A stretch of DNA of 51,024 bases from Streptomyces misionensis (GTDB lineage Bacteria > Actinomycetota > Actinomycetes > Streptomycetales > Streptomycetaceae): NCBI RefSeq assembly GCF_007896895.1, contig NZ_VOGW01000001.1, positions 48,549-99,572 on the forward strand, written 5' to 3'. Both the position numbers and the translations under genes were made by a program. Every line of letters starts with the position of its first letter. Position 1 is the first letter of the stretch. Shown here one piece after another: positions 10,048-18,456 of the stretch. The notes below the pieces were generated by a model. It did no database searches. It was not told the DNA's origin and was given only the letters and a program-made list of their open reading frames with translations.

Positions 10048-12440
10048 CGGTGACCGGGGCGACCTGGGAGTACGACGGCTACCAGCCCGCGCGGGAACGG
10101 CTGCGGGAGTCCCTGTGCGTCCTGGGCAACGGCTACTTCGCCACCCGGGGGGCGCTGCCCGAGTGCGCCGCCGACGCCACCCACTACCCCGGCACCTACG
10201 CGGCCGGCTGCTACAACCGGCTCACCTCCGAGGTCGCGGGCCGCCGCGTCGAGAACGAGGACATGGTCAACCTGCCCAACTGGCTGCCGCTGCGCTTCCG
10301 TCCGCGCGCCCGCCCGGCGGACGGCGTCGCGGGCTGGCTCACCCCGGACACCAACGCGGTCACCGAACACCACCTGACCCTGCACCTCGACCCCGGCCTG
10401 CTGGAGCGCCGCACCCGCTACCCCCTGAGCCCGCGCAGCACCCTCCTGGTGCGCCAGCTGCGGCTGGTCCACCTGAGCGACCCCCATCTGGCCGCGCTGC
10501 GCACGGAGTTCACCGTCGAGGGCGACGCGGGCGCGGAACTGGAGGTCGAGGCCGCGCTCGACGGAGACGTCACCAACTGCGGCGTCGCCCGCTATCGCGA
10601 CCTCGACGGCCGCCACCTCACCGAGGTGCGCACCGCCGCGGCCGGCGGGGACACCGTGTGGCTGGACTGCCGCACCCGCACCTCGGACATCCGGATCGCC
10701 CTCGCCGAACGGCTCACCGCGCCCGCCCCGGCGACCGCGGCCGCCGAACCGCGGCGCGCGGTGCGGACCCTGTACCTGACCTGTCCGCCCGGCCGCACCC
10801 GCACCGTCGACAAGACCGTCGCCCTGCACACCTCCCATGACCCGGCCATCGGCGACCCGCTGCACGCCGCCCTGGACCGGCTGGCCACCGCCCCCGCCTT
10901 CGACGCCCTGCTCGGCTCCCACCGCGCCGCCTGGGGCCGGCTGTGGCGGCGCACCCTGCTCGACGTGCCCGGCGAGGCCGGGACCGTGCTGCGCCTGCAC
11001 CTCTTCCACGTGCTCCAGACGCTCTCCCCGCACACCGCCGACCTGGACGTCGGGGTCCCCGCGCGCGGACTGCACGGCGAGGCCTACCGCGGCCATGTCT
11101 TCTGGGACGAACTCTTCGTCCTGCCGTACCTCAACCTGCACCTGCCCGAGGTCTCCCGGGGCCTGCTGCGCTACCGGCACCGCCGGCTGGACGCGGCCCG
11201 GCGCGAGGCGGCCCGCCTCGGCCGGCGCGGCGCCTGCTACCCCTGGCAGAGCGGCAGCGACGGCCACGAGGAGACCCAGCGGCTCCACCTCAACCCCCGT
11301 TCCGGCCGCTGGCTGCCCGACCACTCCCGGCTCCAGCACCACGTCGGCTCCGCGGTGGCGTACAACGTGTGGCAGTACTGCGAGGCCACCGGCGACACCG
11401 CCTTCCGCGACGGCGAGGGCGCCGAGATGCTGCTCCAGATCGCCCGCTTCTGGGCCGACTCGGCGCAGTACGACGACCACCTCGGCCGGCACCGCATCCG
11501 GGGCGTGGTCGGCCCCGACGAGTACCACGACGCCTACCCCGGCGCGGACCGGCCCGGCCTGGACGACAACACGTACACCAACGTCACCGCGGCCTGGGTG
11601 CTCGCCCGCGCCCTGGAACTGCTGCGCGTCCTGCCCGAGCCGCGCCGCCGCGAACTCGCCGAGCGCCTCGCCCTCGACGCCGACGAGACGGCGCGCTGGG
11701 ACGAGGTCTCGCGCACCCTCCACGTGCCCCGCCACGACGGGGTGATCAGCCAGTTCGAGGGCTACGGCGAGCTCGCCGAACTCGACTGGGGCGCCTACCG
11801 CGAGCGGTACGGCGACATCCGGCGCCTGGACCGGATCCTGGAGGCCGAGGGCGACACCGCCAACCGGTACCGGGCGTCCAAGCAGGCCGACGTCCTGATG
11901 CTCGGCTACCTCTTCGCACCCGGCGAACTCACCGCGCTCTTCGAGCGGTTGGGACAGCACCTGGACGAGCGCACCTGGTCCGCGACCGTCGACCACTACC
12001 TGCACCGCACCAGCCACGGCTCCACCCTCAGCGGCCTCGTCCACGGCTGGATCCTCGCCCGCGCCCGCCGCGCCGACGCCTGGCGGTTCGTCCAGGAGAC
12101 GCTGCGCGGCGACATCGCCGACGTCCAGGGCGGCACCACCGAGGAGGGCGTCCACCTCGGCGCGATGGCGGGCACCCTCGACCTCGTGCAGCGCGGACTG
12201 ACCGGTCTGGAGACCCGCGACGGCGCCCTGTGGCTGGACCCCGTTCCGCTGCCGCCGGTCTCCTCCTACGGCTTCTCGGTCCGCTACCTCGGCCACTGGG
12301 GGATCGGCGTCCGGCTCGCCCGGCACCAGCTGGAGATCGCCGTGCCCGACTCCGGCGGGGAACCCATCGACGTGCGGCTGCCGGACCGGATGGTGACGGT
12401 GTCCCCGGGGCGGACCGTGCGGCTGGTGCTGCCGGAGTGA
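10044..12440 (+). CDS. Glycoside hydrolase family 65 disaccharide phosphorylase
   Basis: A 798-residue family GH65 protein, normally an inverting phosphorylase of maltose, trehalose or kojibiose. The N-terminal beta-sandwich (to about residue 270) is followed by the (alpha/alpha)6 barrel. The catalytic acid is the Glu in VGPDEYHDAYPG (near residue 493); phosphate-binding segments RASKQADVLMLGYL (near 612) and SHGSTLSGLVHGW (near 656) are intact, and the family motif HVFWDELFVLPYL is present. Intact phosphate residues favour a phosphorylase over the hydrolytic branch. The GTG at 10044 overlaps the upstream stop (GTGA); GTG 10050 is the alternative. The link to an aldehyde oxidoreductase operon is unexplained. 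Confidence 0.88.
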   Translation: MTVTGATWEYDGYQPARERLRESLCVLGNGYFATRGALPECAADATHYPGTYAAGCYNRLTSEVAGRRVENEDMVNLPNWLPLRFRPRARPADGVAGWLTPDTNAVTEHHLTLHLDPGLLERRTRYPLSPRSTLLVRQLRLVHLSDPHLAALRTEFTVEGDAGAELEVEAALDGDVTNCGVARYRDLDGRHLTEVRTAAAGGDTVWLDCRTRTSDIRIALAERLTAPAPATAAAEPRRAVRTLYLTCPPGRTRTVDKTVALHTSHDPAIGDPLHAALDRLATAPAFDALLGSHRAAWGRLWRRTLLDVPGEAGTVLRLHLFHVLQTLSPHTADLDVGVPARGLHGEAYRGHVFWDELFVLPYLNLHLPEVSRGLLRYRHRRLDAARREAARLGRRGACYPWQSGSDGHEETQRLHLNPRSGRWLPDHSRLQHHVGSAVAYNVWQYCEATGDTAFRDGEGAEMLLQIARFWADSAQYDDHLGRHRIRGVVGPDEYHDAYPGADRPGLDDNTYTNVTAAWVLARALELLRVLPEPRRRELAERLALDADETARWDEVSRTLHVPRHDGVISQFEGYGELAELDWGAYRERYGDIRRLDRILEAEGDTANRYRASKQADVLMLGYLFAPGELTALFERLGQHLDERTWSATVDHYLHRTSHGSTLSGLVHGWILARARRADAWRFVQETLRGDIADVQGGTTEEGVHLGAMAGTLDLVQRGLTGLETRDGALWLDPVPLPPVSSYGFSVRYLGHWGIGVRLARHQLEIAVPDSGGEPIDVRLPDRMVTVSPGRTVRLVLPE

Positions 12441-12537
12441 GGGGCGGGAGGCCGGCGGCCCACGGGGTCGTATCTGCGCCCGAAGCTGTGTAAGTTCGCC
12501 TCGTTACCGTTGGGTTGTGGCTGGAGGTGGGTGGGCC

Positions 12538-12966
12538 GTGCTGATGACCGGCAAGGTGCTGCGTTTCGACGAGGTCCGCGGATACGGGTTCATCGCACCG
12601 ACGGAGCCGGGCGAGGACGTCTTCATGCACGCCAACGACCTGCTGGACGAGAAGTACCTCTACCACGAGGGCAGCGAGGTCGAGTTCCACATGGAGATGG
12701 GCGAGAAGGGCCCGAAGGCCTCGCAGATCCGGCTGATCTACCAGCCCTCCCCGAACCGCCTCCCCAGCCGCCCCGTCTTCTCCGACGGCACCACCGCCGA
12801 ACGCGCCGGCGCACCGGCCGGCGAAGGCACCGGCGCCGCGCACTTCCGCACCGAACTCACGGAGCTGCTGGTCACCTCGGTCGACTCCCTCACGGCCGCG
12901 CAGATCCGCCAGGTTCGCGAGCGGGTGGTCGAACTGGTCCGCGCCAAGGGCTGGTTGACTGCCTGA
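12538..12966 (+). CDS. Cold-shock domain protein with C-terminal extension
   Basis: About 142 residues. The N-terminal cold-shock OB-fold (about residues 3-66) begins TGKVLRFDEVRGYGFI and contains EDVFMHANDL, giving the RNP1-like and RNP2-like aromatic surface that binds single-stranded nucleic acid. A low-complexity linker leads to an unassigned helical tail (LLVTSVDSLTAAQIRQVRERVVEL). The start is uncertain: GTG 12538 is 9 nt after GGAGGT (12523-12528), ATG 12544 is farther, and GTG 12517 coincides with the predicted transcription start (a TACCGT -10 box at 12505-12510). The tailed architecture is common in Streptomyces, and a general RNA-chaperone role is likely. Confidence 0.8.
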   Translation: MLMTGKVLRFDEVRGYGFIAPTEPGEDVFMHANDLLDEKYLYHEGSEVEFHMEMGEKGPKASQIRLIYQPSPNRLPSRPVFSDGTTAERAGAPAGEGTGAAHFRTELTELLVTSVDSLTAAQIRQVRERVVELVRAKGWLTA

Positions 12967-13037
12967 CCGGATGGCCGCATGATCGCAGACGGCGCGTCGG
13001 CGCCCCCGTCCGGTATCGACGAACCCTGGATGACGCC

Positions 13038-13775
13038 ATGACGACAGCCTTCCCGACCGGCGACCTGTGGGTGCGCCGCTTCCACCCGGCACCGCCCGCC
13101 TCCACCCGGCTGGTGTGCTTCCCGCACGCCGGCGGCTCGGCGACCTTCTACTTCCCCCTGGCCACCGCGCTACGTGGCGCCGCGGACGTGCTCGTGCTCC
13201 AGTACCCGGGCCGGCAGGACCGGTACGAGGAGAAGGGCATCGAGACCATCGCCGAGCTGGCGGACCAGGCGTACGAGGCGCTGCGCCCCTACGCGGACCG
13301 TCCGCTGACCTTCTTCGGGCACAGCATGGGGTCCATCGTCGCCTTCGAGGTCGCCCGCCGCTTCGAACGCGACGGCGAGGGCCCCGCCCACCTCTTCGCC
13401 TCCGCACGGCGCGCCCCCTCCGCGTACGCGTCCGAGAACGTGCACCTGCGGGACGACGACGGCCTCATCGAGGAGATGCGCAAACTGAGCGGCACGGACC
13501 CGCGGTTGCTGGGCGACGAGGACCTGCTGCGGATGATCCTGCCGGCCCTGCGCAGCGACTACACCGCCATCGAGACCTACCGGGCCGCCCCCGACGCCGT
13601 CGTCGAGGCCCCCCTGACGGTCCTCACCGGGGACAGCGACCCGCGCGTCACCCCCGAGGAGGCCCACGCCTGGCGCGAGCACACCACCGGCCCCTTCGAC
13701 CTCAAGGTCTTCTCCGGCGGCCACTTCTACCTCACGGACCACATCATCGAGTTGTCCGAGATCCTCGGCGGCTGA
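13038..13775 (+). CDS. Type II thioesterase (alpha/beta hydrolase)
   Basis: A 245-residue editing thioesterase of the kind that removes stalled or wrong acyl groups from PKS and NRPS carrier proteins. The oxyanion segment FPHAGGSATFYF (residues 28-39), nucleophile elbow GHSMGS (Ser96), acidic region GDSDPRVTPEE (Asp199/201) and catalytic His in GGHFYL (His229) are all present. Length matches the family. ATG at 13038, weak ribosome binding site. It is not adjacent to the lct genes but is the only stand-alone thioesterase in the window, and salinosporamide clusters also carry one (SalF), so it could serve LctA/LctB in trans; it could equally belong to another pathway. Confidence 0.88.
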   Translation: MTTAFPTGDLWVRRFHPAPPASTRLVCFPHAGGSATFYFPLATALRGAADVLVLQYPGRQDRYEEKGIETIAELADQAYEALRPYADRPLTFFGHSMGSIVAFEVARRFERDGEGPAHLFASARRAPSAYASENVHLRDDDGLIEEMRKLSGTDPRLLGDEDLLRMILPALRSDYTAIETYRAAPDAVVEAPLTVLTGDSDPRVTPEEAHAWREHTTGPFDLKVFSGGHFYLTDHIIELSEILGG

Positions 13776-13792
13776 GCGCGGTCCGGACTCCG

Positions 13793-14974
13793 TCAGACCC
13801 GGAGCGGCAGATGACGCGGTCCGCGCAGCATCGCGTTCTGCCGGTACGGCGGCGGGTCCTCGGCCAGTTGGGCCGTGCCCAGGCGGGGAAGCAGGGCGGA
13901 CAGGGCCGAGTGGGCCTCGATGCGGGCGAGCGGGGCGCCGTAGCAGAGGTGGATGCCCGTGCCGAAGCCGAGGTGCTGGTTGTCGGGGCGGGCCGGGTCG
14001 AAGCGGTCGGGGTCGGCGAAGCGGCGGGGGTCGCGGTTGCCGGCGGCCAGGGCCAGGATGACCGTGGAGCCCTGCGGGAGGGTCGTGCCGGCGACGGTGA
14101 CGTCGGCCAGGGGGATGCGTTCGCGCATGTGGACCGGGGGCTCGTAGCGCAGCAGTTCCTCGATCGCTTGCGGCAGCAGACCGGGCGTGCGGCGCAGCCG
14201 GTCCAGTTCCTCGGGGTGGCGCAGCAGGGTCAGCACCCCGTTGGTGATGAGGTTGACCGTCGTCTCGTGCCCGGCGATCAGCAACAGCACCGCCGTCTCC
14301 GCGAGTTCCTCGCGGGTGAGCCGCCGCCCGGGGTCCGGCTCGTTGACGAACGCGGACAGCAGGTCGCCGGTGGGGTTATCGCGGCGCTGCTCCGCCAGGT
14401 CCACCAGGTACGCGCCCATCTCCGCGCGGGCCTTGTCGGCCTCCTCGCGGGGCGCCTGACCCGCGTCCGGCCGTAGGTCGGCGGCCGCGACCAGCGCGTC
14501 CGACCAGGCCCGGAAGAGCGGCTCGTCCTCCCGCGGCACCCCGAGCAGCCGGCAGATCACGGTGACCGGCAGCGGATAGGCGAAGTCGTCCACGAGGTCG
14601 AACCGCCCGCCCGCCTCGAATGGTTCCAGCAGTTCCGCCGTGATCCGGTCGATCTCGGCGCGCATGCCGTCCACCCGGTGCGGGGTGTGCGGCGGGCCGA
14701 ACGGCCGCATGGCGAGGGTGCGCAGCCGATGGTGCTCGGGATCGTCCAGGCGCAGGAACGGCGGCTTGGCGGTCACCAGACCGCGGTTGCGCGGATCGGC
14801 GCTGAGCCGGGGATCGTGCAGCAGCGCGGCGACCTCGTGGTAGCCGCCGACCAGCAGGCTGCCGTCCTCCTGCGGGACGACGGGACCGGCCGCGCGCAGC
14901 TCCGCGTACAGCGGGTAGGGGTCGGGACGGCTGGCGTAGTCGGTGATCCTCGCCAGCAGGGTGCCGGGGTCCAT
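13793..14974 (-). CDS. Cytochrome P450 (class I, bacterial CYP)
   Basis: A 393-residue soluble monooxygenase. The I-helix AGHETT, K-helix ExxR (ELLR in IEELLRYEPP) and heme loop FGTGIHLCYG with the Cys ligand are all intact. It is the last gene of a minus-strand operon: ferredoxin, FAD ferredoxin reductase (25 bp upstream), P450. That makes a complete class I electron chain NAD(P)H to reductase to ferredoxin to P450. The substrate cannot be named from sequence. Its stop lies only 17 bp from the convergent thioesterase stop. Confidence 0.92.
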   Translation of the reverse strand: MDPGTLLARITDYASRPDPYPLYAELRAAGPVVPQEDGSLLVGGYHEVAALLHDPRLSADPRNRGLVTAKPPFLRLDDPEHHRLRTLAMRPFGPPHTPHRVDGMRAEIDRITAELLEPFEAGGRFDLVDDFAYPLPVTVICRLLGVPREDEPLFRAWSDALVAAADLRPDAGQAPREEADKARAEMGAYLVDLAEQRRDNPTGDLLSAFVNEPDPGRRLTREELAETAVLLLIAGHETTVNLITNGVLTLLRHPEELDRLRRTPGLLPQAIEELLRYEPPVHMRERIPLADVTVAGTTLPQGSTVILALAAGNRDPRRFADPDRFDPARPDNQHLGFGTGIHLCYGAPLARIEAHSALSALLPRLGTAQLAEDPPPYRQNAMLRGPRHLPLRV

Positions 14975-14999
14975 GTCGGCTCCTCGAAGTAGGGGCGGG

Positions 15000-16355
15000 C
15001 TACACCACCGTCAGCCGGCGGTCCGGGACATAGCCGGTGAGCGCGACCGTCGGCCCGTGGGACAGCACCGAGGGGTCCGGTACGTCGGACGGCACCGGGA
15101 TCTCGGCCGCGAGGGCCCGGTCGGCGGCGCCCGGCGGGGGCGGGAACGGCGCGGCCGTCTCGATCAGGTGCTGGTAGTACTCCAGCACCTTGGCCATGTC
15201 GACGGTGACCGCGGCCGTCACCCGGCCCCGGTAGCCGTACACCATCGCCAGCCGCCGCGCCTCCAGGGACCCCTGGGCGATGACCACGTGGTCGGAGTAG
15301 GTGGGCACCCCCACCGACTTGATGTTGAGCCCGAACTGGGTCGACCAGAACGTCGGCAGGGCCAGGTGCGGGCGGCGCAGCGGCCCCGGGGAGACCATGT
15401 TGTGCGCGGCCACCTCGGCCTGCGCGACCGCGTTGCCCCAGTGCTCCAGGGACAGCAGCTGGTAGCCGAAGAGCGGGTGCGGGAAGCGGGAGACGTCCCC
15501 GGCCACGAAGACGTCGTCGGTGACGATGCCGTACATGGTGAAGGCCCGGCACCCGGCGTCGCACGCCAGCCCGCGCGGGCCCGCCGCCAGGCCGGATTCC
15601 GCCAGCCACTCCACGTTGCGGATCGCGCCCAGCGCCACCACGCACACGTCCGCGTCCACCCGGCTGCCGTCGGACAGCTCCGCGCCGGTGAAGCGCCCGT
15701 CGCCGAGCAGTCTGGTGACCGTCGCGCCGGTGCGCAGGTCCACGCCGTGGTTGCGCTGCATCACCGCCGCGAGCTTGGACAGCGTGCCGCCGAGCGCGCC
15801 GACCAGCGGCGCGGGGCCGCGCTCGGTGACCGTGACCGCAAGGCCCCGTTCCCGGCAGGCGGAGGCGATCTCCGAGCCGGTGAAGCCGCCGCCGATCACC
15901 AGCACCCGCTCCGGTCCCGCGTCGAGGCGCTCCGCGAGCCCCGCGGCGTCCTCGCGGGTGCGCAGGGTGAAGACCCCGTCCAGGGCGGCCTCCGCCGGGT
16001 TCGGCCAGGGCCGGGCGCGGGTCCCGGTGGCGATCAGCACCCGGTCGTACGGCAGCGACTCCCCGCCGTCCAGCAGCACCCGCCGGGCCAGCGGGTCCAG
16101 GCCCGTGGCCCGCACCCCGAGCAGCCACTCGGCCTTCGGGTCCGCACGCATCGGCAGCCCAGTGGAGTCGGCCGGGGCGATGCCCAGCAGCACCTGCTTG
16201 GACAGCGGCGGCCGGTCGTAGGGCGGGTGGGGCTCGTCGCCGACCACCGTGAGCGAGCCGGTGAAACCCTGCGCCCGCAGTGCCTCGGCGGCCCGCAGCC
16301 CGGCCAGCGAGGCGCCCACGATCACGATGCGGCCGTCCGTGAGCTCACCGTGCAC
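15000..16355 (-). CDS. NAD(P)H-dependent FAD ferredoxin reductase
   Basis: A 451-residue flavoprotein that reduces the adjacent ferredoxin for the P450. The N-terminal FAD Rossmann motif VIVGASLAGLRAAEAL (about residues 10-25) and the second, NAD-binding one VLVIGGGFTGSEIA (about 151-164) are visible, with DVFVAGDVSRFPHP as the FAD-contacting segment. A C-terminal extension past about residue 410 resembles the reductase C domain but is longer than usual. The ATG at 16355 overlaps the ferredoxin gene by 11 bp, indicating coupled expression. Confidence 0.9.
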   Translation of the reverse strand: MHGELTDGRIVIVGASLAGLRAAEALRAQGFTGSLTVVGDEPHPPYDRPPLSKQVLLGIAPADSTGLPMRADPKAEWLLGVRATGLDPLARRVLLDGGESLPYDRVLIATGTRARPWPNPAEAALDGVFTLRTREDAAGLAERLDAGPERVLVIGGGFTGSEIASACRERGLAVTVTERGPAPLVGALGGTLSKLAAVMQRNHGVDLRTGATVTRLLGDGRFTGAELSDGSRVDADVCVVALGAIRNVEWLAESGLAAGPRGLACDAGCRAFTMYGIVTDDVFVAGDVSRFPHPLFGYQLLSLEHWGNAVAQAEVAAHNMVSPGPLRRPHLALPTFWSTQFGLNIKSVGVPTYSDHVVIAQGSLEARRLAMVYGYRGRVTAAVTVDMAKVLEYYQHLIETAAPFPPPPGAADRALAAEIPVPSDVPDPSVLSHGPTVALTGYVPDRRLTVV

Positions 16356-16554
16356 CGCCGCTCACCTCCTCCCCGAGGAGGATGGCCTGCACCGGGCAGG
16401 CCGCGGCGGCCCTGCGCACCCGCTCGACCTGGTCGTCGGGGACGGCCGGGGCGTACAGCAGGCCCTCCTCGCCGTGCAGCCGGAACACGTCCGGCGCGAG
16501 GAACACACACTGCGCGTAGCCCTGGCAGCGCGTGAGGTCGACAACGGTCCGCAT
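16345..16554 (-). CDS. Small ferredoxin (3Fe-4S or 4Fe-4S) for the P450 system
   Basis: A 69-residue electron carrier. Cys in LTRCQGYAQCVF and the C-terminal ACPVQAI give the C-x5-C...CP pattern of actinobacterial P450 ferredoxins; the position that would hold the third clustered Cys is Tyr/Ala, so a three-iron cluster is favoured. The ATG at 16554 is chosen because a purine-rich GGAGGAGGAAG lies just upstream and the sequence before it has no ferredoxin similarity. First gene of the ferredoxin, reductase, P450 operon; besides its own partner it is the only ferredoxin in the window that could feed LctD. Confidence 0.88.
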   Translation of the reverse strand: MRTVVDLTRCQGYAQCVFLAPDVFRLHGEEGLLYAPAVPDDQVERVRRAAAACPVQAILLGEEVSGGAR

Positions 16555-16742
16555 CGTCACCACTTCCTCCTCCGCCGTCCCGTCCCGGCGAACCGGGTCC
16601 CACGTCCAGCATGGAGGGAGACCGGGCGGCTCGCACGGGGACGCGGGCGGCGGCCCGGGGGCGAGGGCCCAACACCCGGGTGACGCAGGCGGGTTGACGA
16701 GTCCGGACGAACGCCGACATCTTCCCGGCCCGGCGCGGAAAT

Positions 16743-16757
16743 ACTGGTCCAACCAGT
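16743..16757. promoter_or_regulatory. FadR/GntR-type operator in the divergent gap
   Basis: Perfect inverted repeat ACTGGT-CCA-ACCAGT, centred 44 bp before the regulator ATG at 16794 and about 196 bp upstream of the ferredoxin start. TGGTnnnACCA dyads are typical of FadR-branch GntR regulators, so this is probably the autoregulatory site of the adjacent gene; control of the P450 operon too is inferred from the divergent layout. Confidence 0.6.
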
Positions 16758-16793
16758 TGACCACTGCACCAAGGCGCGTCCACCCTGAACGCC

Positions 16794-17516
16794 ATGGCTG
16801 AGGGACACATACGGCGCGAGGCGGTCTCCGACCAGCTCTTCGCCGTGCTGCGGGACAGGATTCTCGGGGGCGAGCTGCCGGCCGGCGCCGCGCTCACCCC
16901 CGAGCGGGAACTGGCGGCCGGTTTCGGAGTGAACCGGCACGCCGTACGGGAGGCCGTCAAACGCCTCCAGCAGGCACGACTGGTCGAGGTCAGCCACGGC
17001 GGCCGCACCCAGGTGCTGGACTGGCGGCGCACCGCCGGGCTCGATCTCGCCGTGGGCATCGCCGCGGCCGACACCGGCCCCACCGTGCAGGACATCGCCC
17101 GCGACGCCCTGGAGATGCGGGCCTGCATCGGCGCCGACGCGGCCCGGCTGTGCGCCCTGCGCTGCTCCGCGCGCACCGCCGCCGAGATCACCGCGGCCGC
17201 CGAGCGGCACGCGCACACCGGCCCCGACCTGACCGAGCTGGACGGCACCTATGTCGCCTGGTGGCGACTGATCATCGAGGGTTCCGGGAACATCGCCTAT
17301 CTGCTGGCCTTCAACAGCCTGGTGGACGGCATGATCCCGGTCGCGGACGTGCCCGCCGACCTCGGGGCCGCGGAGATCCTCGACGTGGAGGCCCACCGGC
17401 GGCTGGCCGCGCACATCGCGGCCCGCGAGGCCGGGGCGGCCGAGGAACTGGCGCGCGAGCTGCTGACCCGCAGCGTGCCCAGCGCGCCGCGCGGGTGCGA
17501 GGGGGTACGGCGATGA
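16794..17516 (+). CDS. FadR-subfamily GntR transcriptional regulator (FCD domain)
   Basis: 240 residues with an N-terminal winged helix-turn-helix (about 8-75; PERELAAGFGVNRHAVREAVKRLQQARLVE is characteristic of GntR proteins) and an all-helical FCD effector domain from about residue 95. Such proteins are usually repressors released by a small carboxylate or acyl-CoA. ATG at 16794. It is divergent from the ferredoxin-reductase-P450 operon with a TGGT/ACCA dyad between them, and it overlaps the downstream hydroxylase gene by 4 bp (ATGA). Confidence 0.88.
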   Translation: MAEGHIRREAVSDQLFAVLRDRILGGELPAGAALTPERELAAGFGVNRHAVREAVKRLQQARLVEVSHGGRTQVLDWRRTAGLDLAVGIAAADTGPTVQDIARDALEMRACIGADAARLCALRCSARTAAEITAAAERHAHTGPDLTELDGTYVAWWRLIIEGSGNIAYLLAFNSLVDGMIPVADVPADLGAAEILDVEAHRRLAAHIAAREAGAAEELARELLTRSVPSAPRGCEGVRR

Positions 17517-18346
17517 TCCCGGCCGTGGTCTACGCGATACCGGCGTTCGTGCTGCTGGTCGCCGTCGAGGCGCTGTCGTACCGCTTCCTGCCGGACGACG
17601 ACGAGCGCGGCTACGAGCTGCGCGACACCGTCACCAGCATGTCGATGGGCGCGGGCAGCCAGGTCATCGCGGTGCCGTGGAAGGTGGCGACGATCGTGGT
17701 GTACGCCGCCGCGTACACCGCCGCCCCCTGGCACCTCTCGCCCGGCTCGGGCTGGACGTGGCTGCTGCTGTTCCTCGGCGACGACCTGGCCTACTACGCC
17801 TACCACCGGGCCCATCACCGGGTACGAGTGCTGTGGGCGAGCCATGTGGTGCACCACTCCAGTCTCCGCTTCAACCTCTCCACCGCCCTGCGCCAGACCT
17901 GGACGCCGATGACCGGCCTGCCGTTCTGGCTGCCGCTGGCGCTGCTCGGCGTACCGCCGTGGATGATCCTGATCGAGCAGGCCGTCAGCCTCGTCTACCA
18001 GTTCTTCCTGCACACCGAGCGGGTGGACAGGCTGTGGCGGCCGGTGGAGTGGTTCTTCAACACCCCGTCCCACCACCGGGTCCACCACGGCTCCAACGAC
18101 GCGTACCTGGACCGCAATTACGGCGGCATCCTCATCGTCTGGGACCGGCTCTTCGGCACCTTCGAACCGGAGGGCGTGCGCGTGGTGTACGGCCTGACCA
18201 AGAACATCGGCACCTACAACCCGCTGCGGGTGGCCTTCCACGAGTACGCGGCGGCCTGGCACGACGTCCGCCGGGCCCGCCGCTGGCGCGACCGCGCGGG
18301 GTACCTCTTCGGGCCGCCGGGGTGGGCGCCGGGCGTGAAAGGGTGA
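17513..18346 (+). CDS. Sterol desaturase / fatty acid hydroxylase family membrane protein
   Basis: A 277-residue integral membrane di-iron oxygenase. The histidine boxes are HRAHH (near residue 99), HVVHH (near 112) and HHRVHH (near 188), with several hydrophobic helices between them, as in the C4-sterol oxidase and carotenoid hydroxylase superfamily. The likely reaction is hydroxylation of a lipid or isoprenoid chain. It is translationally coupled to the FadR-type regulator (ATGA), so both are probably induced together; the substrate is unknown. Confidence 0.85.
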   Translation: MIPAVVYAIPAFVLLVAVEALSYRFLPDDDERGYELRDTVTSMSMGAGSQVIAVPWKVATIVVYAAAYTAAPWHLSPGSGWTWLLLFLGDDLAYYAYHRAHHRVRVLWASHVVHHSSLRFNLSTALRQTWTPMTGLPFWLPLALLGVPPWMILIEQAVSLVYQFFLHTERVDRLWRPVEWFFNTPSHHRVHHGSNDAYLDRNYGGILIVWDRLFGTFEPEGVRVVYGLTKNIGTYNPLRVAFHEYAAAWHDVRRARRWRDRAGYLFGPPGWAPGVKG

Positions 18347-18411
18347 CCGCGAGGGCGCGGGAAGATCACCGGCGACCCCCGCGGCCCCCGGAACCCGGAA
18401 GGAACCAGATC

Positions 18412-18456
18412 ATGTACGACATCGCGGCCCGCGATCTGACGGAGATCCCCGGATGA
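18412..18456 (+). CDS. Possible 14-residue ORF coupled to the crotonase
   Basis: ATG at 18412 follows a strong ribosome binding site (GGAAGGA, 18397-18403) and encodes MYDIAARDLTEIPG before a TGA that overlaps the ATG of the next gene (ATGA). The next gene has no Shine-Dalgarno sequence of its own at normal spacing, so this mini-ORF may deliver ribosomes to it. It could also be the leftover first codons of a deleted upstream gene. Confidence 0.45.
   Translation: MYDIAARDLTEIPG

Noticed and set aside
16694..16723. TTGACG plus CATCTT as promoter of the FadR-type regulator
   Set aside because: The -10 match is poor, and the operator position suggests a start nearer 16760.
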